DNA of 64,000 nucleotides from contig NZ_FOKV01000002.1 of assembly GCF_900112105.1 (NCBI RefSeq), positions 186,001 through 250,000 on the forward strand, read 5' to 3'. Position 1 is the stretch's first letter. Each line of letters begins with the position of its first letter. Positions 25,120 through 33,747 of this stretch are shown here, piece by piece. Origin of the DNA: Zunongwangia mangrovi. Its GTDB lineage: Bacteria > Bacteroidota > Bacteroidia > Flavobacteriales > Flavobacteriaceae. The notes beneath the pieces are model-generated. The model did no database searches. It was given only the letters and a program-made list of their open reading frames with translations, and was not told where the DNA came from. The translations under genes were made by a program, and so were the position numbers.

Positions 25120-28100
25120 TTATTTCAGCTCTATCCCTACTCCTATTTTAGCCAACAGATAAGGATTGTGATCGATCACTAAAAGATCATTATTTTCGCT
25201 TAACTGCTGCAAGACTTCTAACAATAAATCAATATCGGCATAATGCAAACCGATACTAGGTTCGTCTAGGATCAACAGTTGGTTTTTAGTTTTTGCCTGC
25301 AACCAATTGTTTAGTAATAATCGTTGTTTTTCTCCCGAAGAAAGCGATTTTACATATTGATCTATTCGCAAATGCGATAAACCAATCTCCACAAGGTCTT
25401 CTAATTGCAGAACGGCTTTTGTTGTTCCTGAAAAATTACTTAACCATTCCTGCAATTCTGAAATATTCATCGCTAAAATATCAGCAATATTTTTATCATT
25501 TATAGTTTGTGCCAAAATTTCATCTCGGTAACGCTTTCCATTACAAACATCACAAGTTTCTATATGTTTTACAGCTATATCTAAACTTGTAGAAACAGTA
25601 CCTGTTCCCTGACAGTTTGGACACTGACTCGCTTTGGTTTTATAGGAGAAGTCTTTGGCTTTACCACCAGTTTCCTTGGCAAACACTTTGGTAATCACAT
25701 TCAAAACATTTAAGTAATCGACCAGCAAAGTACTGTTGTAGGCTCTTAATTGTTTTGGTTCAAAATAATGCACGCCTTCATATTGCTTCGGAAAATCAAT
25801 ACTTTCACAATTTATTGGTTGTTGCTGTTCTAAACTCGGCATCAGCACCTTTTTCACCAACGTAGTTTTTCCTATTCCCGATTTACCGGTGATTGCGGTA
25901 ATTCCGCCTACCGGAATTTCAATTTGTTCTTTTTGTAAACTATGTTTCGAAATTCCTTCAATATGAATTGCTTTCTTTCCTTGCTGAAATTCGATGTTTT
26001 TAGATGCTGTTTTTACAAACGGATGACATACTACTGAATTCAAATAGGTTTCTGGTTTTCCTTCAAACATAACTTCGCCACCTAAACTTCCTGCTTTCGG
26101 CCCAATTTGCACCAAATGATCTGCTGCCAACATAATATCTTTATGATGCTCTATCACAATCACCGTATTTCCTTTGGTAACCAAGGCTTTTAGTAAGGCA
26201 ATCACATCGGCAATGTTGTTTTGCGACAATCCCGCCGATGGTTCATCTAACAAATAGGTAACGCCTTGCAACGGACTGTTTAATTGTTTGATGAGCGACA
26301 CCCGTTGCTGCTCGCCTCCGCTCAAGGTTTTCGATTTTCGATTCAAATGCAAATGGTCAATATGCAATTGTTTGGAGCGTTGCAAAGTCGCTTGTAAATG
26401 TTCATTCAGTTTTGAAATCAATTCCGCGTCTATAGTTTCTTTCGGTTCTGAATTGAGCAACCAATCTTCAAAAGCTCCTAAACTTTTTGCTTTTACATTA
26501 TGCATCGACAAGCCGTCTAAAGTGACGCTTAGTCGTTCGGGTTGTAAACCACTTCCCTGGCAATGACTACAGGTTTCCGGACTCAACAAAGCAAGCATAT
26601 GATCTTTGTGTTTGTTTTTTCGAATCATGAAATATTCATCCATTAAATACGTAAACAAACCTTTCCAAACCATATTAACCTGCTGCGTTCCTTCTCTTGA
26701 TTTAGTTTTAAATGTCCAAGTTGCTTCCCAGCTTTTTTCTGGTATTCCGTGAAATAAAATATCTTTTTGCTGCTGCGTAAACTCTTTAAAAGGCGTCTGC
26801 AACGTAAATCCGTATTCCTTACCAATTTCGCTTAAGATTGCCATGTATTGTCCGCCAGCCTGACCGTAATAATACAAAGCTTTGTTATGTTCTAAAAGTC
26901 CGTTTGAAATGCTCAGATTAGGATCTAAAATGATTTTAGAAACATCCGGAAGCAATGCTTCTCCAATCCCATCACAAACGCCACATTTCCCTAATTCATG
27001 TACGTTCGAAAAATGACTAGCCGACCATTCTTTGCCTTCGAACTGCGCTTTTCGTGAAAAGGCAAAACGCAAACTTTTATCAATATCGGTTTGTTTGGCT
27101 ACATCAGAACGCTGCGAAAATTTATGATCTTTCCGCGTGATGCAAATACTAGGCGTTAATCCTGAAATATGATCAACTTCAAACTGATAATCAACACCTA
27201 CTCTATTTTGCTGATAGCTGGAAAATTGTTTGCTCATTTCCTGCAAACCATACCCATGAAGCGTATCGATAACCAAAGAAGATTTCCCCGATCCTGAAAT
27301 TCCCGTCACCACCGATAATTGTTGCTTCGGAAAGCTGATATTCAAATCTTTCAACGCATGTGTTCGTGCGCCTTTAATTTGAATCTCATCTGTAAAAACC
27401 GACTCAGGGATCGATTCGTTTTCAGTATTAATTACTTCAGAATTATCTACAAATACATCACAATTTGCTTGAAACAAGGCATGATTTTCAAAACATACAA
27501 TTCCAGATGTGGCTGTTTTTAATTGCTGCAAAGCGTTTACCAGTTGCGTCACATTTTGTTGATGCAATCCAATGCTTGGTTCCTCTAACAAAAGAATGGT
27601 TTGCTTCGTTGGTTTTGCGAAATGCTTGGTCAGTTTAATTCGTTGTGCTTCGCCTCCACTTAACGTATTCGAAGGTTGTCCCAACTTTAAATAACCAACG
27701 CCTAAACGCTGCAACAAAGCTAAAACTTCTGCTAATTTCTTTTCGTTTTGAAAGAACTCAGAAGCTTCATCAATACTCAGATTATAGATGTCTGAAATGT
27801 TCTTGTTATTCCAATGAACCTGCAAAACTTCCGGCTTAAAACGCTTGCCATTACATTCGGGACAGGTTTGATTAATGGTGCCCATCACGCTCATGGATAA
27901 TGTAATGACACCCGCACCTTCGCAACGAGGGCAACGTCCTGCTTTGTTGTTAAATGAAAATGCGCTTTTCTTCAATTCTGATGCTTTGGCCTCATCAGTT
28001 TTGGCCAATAAATCCCTGATCTTATCGGCAATTCCGGTATAGGTCGCAGGATTACTTCGGGGTGTTTTTCCAATGGGTTGATCGGTCACTGTAAGCAATT

Positions 28101-29610
28101 GCAATCCTTTTGCTTCACTATAATTTTCAATTGAAGTTAAGACGGTGGCAGTTTTTCTACTCACCACCGCTAACTGTTTTTCAAGTGGTTGAAATCCAGT
28201 TTCTGAAACTTCTTTTCTTTCAGAATTGATTTTAGTTTCGGGAGTATTTAAAGCCTCTAAAGTTGGACTTTCAATATCTTTTGCCTTGAGAAAATCTGTT
28301 CGATTTCCGTTGAAAATGATCTCTCCACCTTCAACACCTGCTTTGGGTCCTAATTCAACAATCCAATCTGCTTTTTTGATTAAATTCAGATCATGTTCCA
28401 CCACTAAAACGGTATTTCCACGACTGATCAATCGTCTTAGAATGTTATACAAATGCTGTTGATAGGCGGGCGACAAACCAATAGAAGGTTCGTCAAAAAC
28501 GTATAAAATGCCTTGCAAACTACTGTTTACCTGTTTGATGAGTTTGATTCGCTGGCCGTCACCGCTTGAAATTTCCATACTCGGCGTACTCAATCGGTAA
28601 TGATCCATGCCCAAGCGAATCAAATCTTGCAATTGCGTACAAAGCTTGTTTACCAACACCTGTTCGCCTGCTTCATAGGTTTCCGATTGTAATTTTTCAT
28701 ACAATTCATTCAAAGGCAATTCCATCCATTCTTGAAAATTCAGTCCTTTCCAACGATACTTCAAATGATCTGCCTTGATTCGTGCACCATGACAACTAGG
28801 ACAAGTCTTGGCACTGGCAAAACGAAGAATACTCGGATTTCTATCTAAGCGAAGAATATCGCTCATGATAGGCAAAATTCCTTTGTAATAGCCTATTTCA
28901 CGAGGTTTTGCTTTGAAACCTTCCCAACGTAAACGCGATTCCAAACTATGTTTTCCGTAGTATACTTGTATGCGATCGCTCCCGTTCCAAATTACATTTT
29001 GCTGTTCTTCAGATAAATCTTTCCACGGAATATCTACATTGAATCCGTGCGCCTCACAAACCTTGTTCAACTCCTCTACCGTTACCTGGGAATACACGAT
29101 ATAACCGTTAGGCAAAGTAGTAACAATGGCTCCTTCGCGCAAGGTCTTATTTTCATCACCTACCAATTTTTCAATATCGATATACTCAGCTTCACCAATT
29201 CCACGACAGGTTTCGCAAGCTCCTTTTGGATGATTGAACGAAAAAAGCGATTTGCTCATGCTTTCTTCCGCAGCATAACGCGCAAACAGAATTCGAAAAA
29301 TAGGCGTCAACTCCGATAAGGTACCAAACGTAGCGTTTATGGACTGAAAGCGTTTGGATTGTTCTACTTTGATGACCGGAGGTAATTCGGTAATATCATC
29401 AACCAAAGCCGTTGGAATTGCTGCGGCATTTTGCTGATTGTAAGCCGGTAAACTTTCTAAAAAATACCGATAGCCTTCGTTACCAATAACTCCCATAGCC
29501 AAGGACGATTTCCCGGAACCCGAGAGTCCTGTTACCACAATTAATTGGTTTTTAGGTAAGTTTAAGGATACATTTTTAAGGTTGTTTTGGTAAGCATTTT
29601 GAATGCGCAT
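25120..29610 (-). CDS. Tandem double UvrA-like ABC ATPase (four ABC modules)
   Basis: 1496 residues, against about 940 for UvrA and about 750 for small UvrA-like proteins. Two UvrA-like halves follow each other, the border being near residue 740. Half 1: Walker A GLSGSGKSS (about 30), zinc-type CETCRGIG, signature SSGDGQRIK, Walker B VFDEPSIGL, then zinc pair CPRCEGAG / CPECNGKRF, LSGGEAQRI, LLEEPSIGL. Half 2: GISGSGKSS (about 775), CGVCDGIG, LSGGEQQRV, LLDEPSAGL, then GKSGIGKTT (about 1243), CPNCQGTG / CDVCNGKRY, LSSGEKQRL, LILDEPSIGL. No UvrB-binding insert is apparent from the length. The frame opens at a GTG (29664), but ATG 29610 (MRIQNAYQNNLKN) matches the UvrA beginning. Possible roles: drug resistance like DrrC, or DNA lesion handling. 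Confidence 0.85.
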   Translation of the reverse strand: MRIQNAYQNNLKNVSLNLPKNQLIVVTGLSGSGKSSLAMGVIGNEGYRYFLESLPAYNQQNAAAIPTALVDDITELPPVIKVEQSKRFQSINATFGTLSELTPIFRILFARYAAEESMSKSLFSFNHPKGACETCRGIGEAEYIDIEKLVGDENKTLREGAIVTTLPNGYIVYSQVTVEELNKVCEAHGFNVDIPWKDLSEEQQNVIWNGSDRIQVYYGKHSLESRLRWEGFKAKPREIGYYKGILPIMSDILRLDRNPSILRFASAKTCPSCHGARIKADHLKYRWKGLNFQEWMELPLNELYEKLQSETYEAGEQVLVNKLCTQLQDLIRLGMDHYRLSTPSMEISSGDGQRIKLIKQVNSSLQGILYVFDEPSIGLSPAYQQHLYNILRRLISRGNTVLVVEHDLNLIKKADWIVELGPKAGVEGGEIIFNGNRTDFLKAKDIESPTLEALNTPETKINSERKEVSETGFQPLEKQLAVVSRKTATVLTSIENYSEAKGLQLLTVTDQPIGKTPRSNPATYTGIADKIRDLLAKTDEAKASELKKSAFSFNNKAGRCPRCEGAGVITLSMSVMGTINQTCPECNGKRFKPEVLQVHWNNKNISDIYNLSIDEASEFFQNEKKLAEVLALLQRLGVGYLKLGQPSNTLSGGEAQRIKLTKHFAKPTKQTILLLEEPSIGLHQQNVTQLVNALQQLKTATSGIVCFENHALFQANCDVFVDNSEVINTENESIPESVFTDEIQIKGARTHALKDLNISFPKQQLSVVTGISGSGKSSLVIDTLHGYGLQEMSKQFSSYQQNRVGVDYQFEVDHISGLTPSICITRKDHKFSQRSDVAKQTDIDKSLRFAFSRKAQFEGKEWSASHFSNVHELGKCGVCDGIGEALLPDVSKIILDPNLSISNGLLEHNKALYYYGQAGGQYMAILSEIGKEYGFTLQTPFKEFTQQQKDILFHGIPEKSWEATWTFKTKSREGTQQVNMVWKGLFTYLMDEYFMIRKNKHKDHMLALLSPETCSHCQGSGLQPERLSVTLDGLSMHNVKAKSLGAFEDWLLNSEPKETIDAELISKLNEHLQATLQRSKQLHIDHLHLNRKSKTLSGGEQQRVSLIKQLNSPLQGVTYLLDEPSAGLSQNNIADVIALLKALVTKGNTVIVIEHHKDIMLAADHLVQIGPKAGSLGGEVMFEGKPETYLNSVVCHPFVKTASKNIEFQQGKKAIHIEGISKHSLQKEQIEIPVGGITAITGKSGIGKTTLVKKVLMPSLEQQQPINCESIDFPKQYEGVHYFEPKQLRAYNSTLLVDYLNVLNVITKVFAKETGGKAKDFSYKTKASQCPNCQGTGTVSTSLDIAVKHIETCDVCNGKRYRDEILAQTINDKNIADILAMNISELQEWLSNFSGTTKAVLQLEDLVEIGLSHLRIDQYVKSLSSGEKQRLLLNNWLQAKTKNQLLILDEPSIGLHYADIDLLLEVLQQLSENNDLLVIDHNPYLLAKIGVGIELK

Positions 29611-29715
29611 GTAGAACTGGCTTTTGCGTTTGAAAAGCAAAGGTAGGAGAATATGAACGGGCACACAATGTTATAAGAAGATAGCCTTTGAACATTAAAA
29701 TTTGAGCAAAATTAA

Positions 29716-29765
29716 AAAATCGAAATTGGATAAAATAGGCCTTATTTTTATCCAATTTCGATTTT
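29716..29765 (-). terminator. Long perfect inverted repeat acting as terminator
   Basis: Arms of 20 bp (29716-29735 and 29746-29765) are perfect complements (AAAATCGAAATTGGATAAAA and its reverse) around a 10-base loop. Read on the minus strand it lies just after the sigma-factor operon and is followed by a T-rich stretch. It is A+T-rich and longer than most terminators here. Confidence 0.65.
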
Positions 29766-29772
29766 GGTACTT

Positions 29773-30366
29773 CTATTTATTTCCGGTTTCAAAATCGCTT
29801 ACAATTTCATCCAATTTCTTCAAAAGTTTACCATAAATGGCTTCCGTAGAGATTAAATATGAGAATAAACTTATTCCGCCAATCACCAAATATATAAATA
29901 CGGCAAAAATTATCTTTTTAATGAAAGAAATACTGGCAATCGTATTCAAATAAACTTCAGAATCGTTAAAAACAAGCCATAATTCAACAAGCATAAACAG
30001 AGGGATTATTAGTCCTGTAAAAACAACGTAATTTCTTTTCTGATTTTTGATGAAAACCTGGTTCGTTTTCATGTAATGCTGAACATCGTCTGAAGGCTTA
30101 ATATTCTTTAATTTCGTAATAGTATTTTTATTCAGCAAAAAAAGAAATAATAGAAAGCCAAAAGCTAAACCAGCTGCCAAAAATTCTTGATAAAGAAGCA
30201 ACATTCCTAGGATTAATAAGCCTACGGGAATTAGACTCATATTATCCTTCTTTAAATACTTGAGTATTTGCTGAAACCAAAGTTTAGATTCTCTATTATA
30301 AAATTCAATATTTTTAACATTTCCGTGATTTCCGTTTTTCCAGACGTTTTCGATACTATTTTCCAT
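29773..30366 (-). CDS. Membrane protein coupled to the ECF sigma factor
   Basis: 197 residues, no family recognised. About 70 N-terminal cytoplasmic residues (IENVWKNGNHGNVKNIEFYN) are followed by three or four hydrophobic helices (MSLIPVGLLILGMLLLYQ, LAFGFLLFLFLL, FTGLIIPLFMLVELWLVF, IIFAVFIYLVIGGISLFSYL) and a short charged tail. The gene overlaps the sigma gene by 11 bases, so it is made together with it. Such membrane proteins beside ECF sigma genes often act as anti-sigma factors, but no zinc-binding anti-sigma motif is visible. Function therefore open; anti-sigma is inference from context. Confidence 0.65.
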   Translation of the reverse strand: MENSIENVWKNGNHGNVKNIEFYNRESKLWFQQILKYLKKDNMSLIPVGLLILGMLLLYQEFLAAGLAFGFLLFLFLLNKNTITKLKNIKPSDDVQHYMKTNQVFIKNQKRNYVVFTGLIIPLFMLVELWLVFNDSEVYLNTIASISFIKKIIFAVFIYLVIGGISLFSYLISTEAIYGKLLKKLDEIVSDFETGNK

Positions 30367-30835
30367 AAATAATCGTTTTTAGTTTTGTTTTTATTCTATT
30401 GATTCTTGCGCCAACGGCACTGGTTTTCATTCCGCTTACATCGGCTATTTCTCTATACGAATTGTCTTCCAGATAAAGAACGATAATGGCTTTATCTACT
30501 TCAGGCAATTGTCGAATCGCGTTATACAGCAGTTGTAATTCTTCATTATTAAAAGCCTCACTTTCTATACTTAGATCGTTTTGAACAATCTCGCTAGCTC
30601 CCGTATGTTTTTTTTGTTTTTTCAGCATGGTCATACAAACGTTAAGCGTTATTCTGTACACCCAGGTAGACCATTTAGATTGTTCTTTGAAATTATGCCT
30701 ACTCTTCCAGATTTGAAGACAGACTTCCTGAAAGTAATCTTCAAAATCGAATTCGGTATCGGTATATGCTCTGCAGAGTTTTATTATAATCCCTTTATGT
30801 GGAACGATATACTTTATGTAAAAATCTTCACTCAA
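30356..30835 (-). CDS. ECF-type RNA polymerase sigma factor
   Basis: 159 residues. Region 2 reads FDFEDYFQEVCLQIWKSRHNF then WSTWVYRITLNVCMTMLKK (core and -10 contacts); region 4 reads LYLEDNSYREIADVSGMKTSAVGARINRIKTKLK, a helix-turn-helix. Start is a TTG at 30835: an in-frame TAA lies 7 codons earlier and there is no ATG that keeps region 2, so TTG is accepted. Divergent from the PepSY-type operon across 136 bases with metal-regulator-like palindromes. Confidence 0.9.
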   Translation of the reverse strand: MSEDFYIKYIVPHKGIIIKLCRAYTDTEFDFEDYFQEVCLQIWKSRHNFKEQSKWSTWVYRITLNVCMTMLKKQKKHTGASEIVQNDLSIESEAFNNEELQLLYNAIRQLPEVDKAIIVLYLEDNSYREIADVSGMKTSAVGARINRIKTKLKTIIYGK

Positions 30836-30892
30836 AATTGTTGTTTATTGAATAGGTAATCGTAAAACGAATTTTATTACGAGCAAACTCTA

Positions 30893-30966
30893 TTTAAATT
30901 AAATCTAAATAATTTTTGATACCTAATTTCAGCATTATATATTTGCCTAGATAGATTTAATCTAAA
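30893..30966 (+). promoter_or_regulatory. Promoter with two DtxR-like palindromic operators
   Basis: Promoter: TTTG 30915-30918, 19-base spacer, TATATTTG 30938-30945, exact to consensus. Two 17-bp copies of the pattern TTTAGATTnAATCTAAA flank it: TTTAAATTAAATCTAAA (30893-30909, one arm mismatch) and GATAGATTTAATCTAAA (30950-30966, perfect in the inner 13 bp) which covers the predicted transcription start. The pattern is close to DtxR/IdeR/MntR operators (TTTAGGTTAACCTAAA-like). Repression by iron or manganese is inferred. Confidence 0.7.
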
Positions 30967-30971
30967 TAAAG

Positions 30972-31298
30972 ATGATAAGCTTTGGTTTCGTTTTTTGCCT
31001 TTTAGGATGTTGGTGTCGTTATGCCAGATCAAAAAAAATAAAAATAGATAAGATGTTTATAGAGAACTGGATTGGAGAGCATGAATTAGCTGCAAAAGTA
31101 GCGACATTCGTTTTTTTTACGCTTTCTTATTCACTTTTTTATGCAGAATACGGGCTGGTTAGCGGTTTAATCATTCTTATTACAGTTCTAAGTGTAATGC
31201 TAAGTTTATTGATTTTGGGACGACCTCTAAAAACTCCTAAACTCAGTGTTTTAGTATTTATTTTTTTAGTCAGTTTATTTTCTGAAATTTTTATTTAA
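30972..31298 (+). CDS. Small membrane protein, first gene of the PepSY operon
   Basis: 108 residues, no family named with certainty. Three or four hydrophobic helices (MISFGFVFCLLGCW; VATFVFFTLSYSLFYAEYG; LVSGLIILITVLSVMLSLLILG; LSVLVFIFLVSLFSEIFI) with short basic loops such as RYARSKKIKIDK. The start ATG lies about 20 bases after the predicted transcription start and next to the second palindrome. Small DUF3325/DUF3649-like membrane proteins commonly accompany PepSY-associated membrane genes in iron-linked operons; this one fits that scheme by size and position. Confidence 0.65.
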   Translation: MISFGFVFCLLGCWCRYARSKKIKIDKMFIENWIGEHELAAKVATFVFFTLSYSLFYAEYGLVSGLIILITVLSVMLSLLILGRPLKTPKLSVLVFIFLVSLFSEIFI

Positions 31299-31300
31299 TC

Positions 31301-31603
31301 ATGCCAGCTAATAAGAAATATCTAACAAACTCGTTTCATCAAAAATTTGCGAAACTAAGTGCAGGAATTCTGGGTGGCTATATAATTTCAGCATTACTGC
31401 ATATGGCGTTGGCGTTTTGGCTGCCAAATCATAAGATCATTTTTATCACTTCTGTATTTAGTCTTTTTCTGGTGTGGATGCTATTAATCATCATTCCGTA
31501 TTTATACAAAAATGCCTGGAAAGTCTGGGGTATTTACCTGGCCATAATCGCTTTGCTTTATGGCGCTGTTTATTTTGGAAAATTATATCATCCAATCGTC
31601 TAA
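31301..31603 (+). CDS. Small membrane protein of the PepSY operon (DUF3649-like)
   Basis: 100 residues with three hydrophobic helices (LSAGILGGYIISALLHMALAFWL, IIFITSVFSLFLVWMLLIIIPYL, WGIYLAIIALLYGAVYFG). The pattern of a small three-helix protein between another small membrane protein and a PepSY-associated membrane protein is seen in siderophore or iron-regulated operons. It starts 2 bases after the preceding gene and ends 1 base before the next ATG. Family assignment is tentative. Confidence 0.65.
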   Translation: MPANKKYLTNSFHQKFAKLSAGILGGYIISALLHMALAFWLPNHKIIFITSVFSLFLVWMLLIIIPYLYKNAWKVWGIYLAIIALLYGAVYFGKLYHPIV

Positions 31604-31604
31604 T

Positions 31605-33152
31605 ATGAGCAAAAGAAATTACAACGTATTTTTTCACGTTCATACCATAAGTGGTATCATAATTAGTGCTGCATTATTTATTATTTTTTTCTGCGGAGCT
31701 TTTGCCTTGATAAAGGATGAAATTACCGCCTGGGAAAAAGGCGAAAATGTTAACATGGAAATAGCATCAGACGTAGATTACGATCGCGCTATGCAAAGCC
31801 TGAAGGATGAGGGCTTAAATTTAACAGGAAGAGACATTAGGATGATTCCGCCAGATGTTAAACAGAAAATGTTCGTCGGCGTTTCAGCTTCAAAGTCAGA
31901 AAATGCTAGTGAAGAAGATAAATTAAGCACTTATTATAACCTTCACACTCGAACGTATGAATTATCTACTTACTATGCTTTTTACAGTATTGGTGAGTTG
32001 ATCTATAGACTTCATTTCTTTCATCAAATTCCAACCTACGGAATCTTAACAGCGGGGTTCGTTGCTTTTTTCTTTTTACTGGCAATTGTAAGCGGACTAA
32101 TAGTTCATTGGAAAAAAATTGTTTCAAATTTTTACATTTTCAGACCAAAAACAAAACTTAAAACTATTTGGACAGACGCACATACAGCTTTAGGAGTTAT
32201 TGGATTACCATTTCAATTTATGTTTGCGCTTACCAGTAGCTTTTTATGCCTTTCAAGTCTTATTTTACTTCCTATAAATTTTGCTTACGATGGAAATCAG
32301 CAACAAGCGTTGGAAGATCTTAGGCCAATGCAAAAAACCTATGAGTGGGAAGAACAGGCAACAGGTGAAATTCCGAGTTTAAATGCTTTATATGAAAAAA
32401 CTCAGGAAAAATGGCCAGAATTTGAAGCAGCTCAGGTTTATGTAAAAAATTATGGTGGAACCAACATGAAATTTCAGATTGATGGATTACTAAAACCAGA
32501 TGAGGCATTTCTAGGTCACGGTAGAATCGTATATGATGTCATGTCGAATACGATTACTGAAGAAAAAAATCCTGAAGATTCAGGCTATGCTGAAACTGTA
32601 GAATTAGCCATAAGAAGACTTCATTTTGGAGATTTTGGCGGCTTATCTTTAAAAGTCATTTATTTTGCTTTAGCGATTATTACCTGTTTTGTTATTCTTA
32701 GTGGTGTTTTGATTTGGTTAGAAGCCAGAGATAAAAAACATATCCCAGAAAAGAAACGTAAGTTTAATAGAGCCCTTGGTTACTTTTATGTAGCAATATG
32801 CATGTCACTTTATCCTATAACTGCAATTAGCATGCTGGTAGCTAAATATATTCCCAGAACCATGGATACCGATAGACAATCTATACTTTATGCGGTTTTC
32901 TTTATAGGCTGGTTAATATTTACACTATTTTTCACATTTAGAAAAAACAATTATATCACCACAAAATATTCATTAATACTAGGAAGTTTCTTCGGGATTT
33001 TAGTTCCGATAATCAACGGACTGGTTTCCGGAAACTGGATTTGGAAGATGTATCAACAAGATCAAACAGCTATTTTGTTTGTAGATATTTTCTGGATCTG
33101 TATATCGCTTATAAGCTTCGGAATTTTACTAAGAATGAAGAAGCCGGTTTAA
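31605..33152 (+). CDS. PepSY-associated transmembrane protein (putative ferric/siderophore reductase)
   Basis: 515 residues. MSKRNYNVFFHVHTISGIIISAALF has the His-rich first helix typical of PepSY_TM proteins; HFFHQIPTYG, KTIWTDAHTALGVIGLP and LRRLHFGDFGGL... follow with further His residues that could hold heme, then helices to the C-terminus including WLIFTLFFTF and ILGSFFGILVPIING. The family is linked to iron-siderophore reduction at the inner membrane and the promoter carries DtxR-like sites, so an iron role is likely. The start is the ATG at 31605, not the upstream in-frame codon at 31560 inside the previous gene. It converges on and overlaps the next gene by 4 bases. Confidence 0.82.
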   Translation: MSKRNYNVFFHVHTISGIIISAALFIIFFCGAFALIKDEITAWEKGENVNMEIASDVDYDRAMQSLKDEGLNLTGRDIRMIPPDVKQKMFVGVSASKSENASEEDKLSTYYNLHTRTYELSTYYAFYSIGELIYRLHFFHQIPTYGILTAGFVAFFFLLAIVSGLIVHWKKIVSNFYIFRPKTKLKTIWTDAHTALGVIGLPFQFMFALTSSFLCLSSLILLPINFAYDGNQQQALEDLRPMQKTYEWEEQATGEIPSLNALYEKTQEKWPEFEAAQVYVKNYGGTNMKFQIDGLLKPDEAFLGHGRIVYDVMSNTITEEKNPEDSGYAETVELAIRRLHFGDFGGLSLKVIYFALAIITCFVILSGVLIWLEARDKKHIPEKKRKFNRALGYFYVAICMSLYPITAISMLVAKYIPRTMDTDRQSILYAVFFIGWLIFTLFFTFRKNNYITTKYSLILGSFFGILVPIINGLVSGNWIWKMYQQDQTAILFVDIFWICISLISFGILLRMKKPV

Positions 33153-33718
33153 AATGTATAATATAGAGAGACATAAGAACTAGCTACATAATAGTTCCTG
33201 TTTTCTAAATTTGGAGCGATATCATCTCTCTTTTCTAAATTAAACTGTAATCCAGCTCTAAAGTTCCTTAAAAAAAGATATCGCAATTCCAGATTCATTG
33301 CGAGATTAATAAATTGATCTGATTCTGTATTAGTATTTAAATAATCTCGACTTACCATACCTATATCACCACCAGCAAGAGCCTGTATCTTATCATTTAA
33401 AAAAACAGTGTATATCTTTCCTCCTATTCCAAATTGTTGGTAACCTACATCATTAAAATTCTCATAGTAAGCATACAACTCTATTGGTATAAAAAACTTA
33501 TTAGTACCGTAACCAGCTTTAAAAAGTAAATCTAAACTTTCAGCAGTAAAGTTGGGATCTGCAACATTAATCCATTTTTCGGTAGGAACAGGATCTGCCC
33601 CTGCAGAAACAAAAAAATAAGAATCATTTTTATTTTTTCTTTTTGGCCCCAGATCATAACATTGAGAAAAACTTTGGAAACTAATAAAGAGAGCTACAAG
33701 TAAAAACTTAATTTTCAA
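33149..33718 (-). CDS. Secreted outer-membrane-barrel-like protein of unknown function
   Basis: 189 residues. A signal peptide (MKIKFLLVALFISFQSFSQ) is followed by alternating strand-like segments rich in aromatic residues (YFFVSAGADPVP, FIPIELYAYYENF, FGIGGKIYTVF, NLELRYLFLRNFRAGLQFNLE) and a C-terminal SSYVSLYYTF ending in Phe, the usual end of an outer-membrane beta barrel. No family recognised. It is a single gene convergent with the PepSY protein gene; only 29 bases separate its start from the end of the BRCT gene upstream of it, so those two may be one transcript. Confidence 0.6.
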   Translation of the reverse strand: MKIKFLLVALFISFQSFSQCYDLGPKRKNKNDSYFFVSAGADPVPTEKWINVADPNFTAESLDLLFKAGYGTNKFFIPIELYAYYENFNDVGYQQFGIGGKIYTVFLNDKIQALAGGDIGMVSRDYLNTNTESDQFINLAMNLELRYLFLRNFRAGLQFNLEKRDDIAPNLENRNYYVASSYVSLYYTF

Positions 33719-33747
33719 AATTGGGATATTTAAATTTAAAACTAAAA

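Noticed and set aside
29611-29664. GTG-started extension of the double UvrA protein
   Set aside because: The 18 extra residues do not match the UvrA beginning, which starts at the internal ATG.
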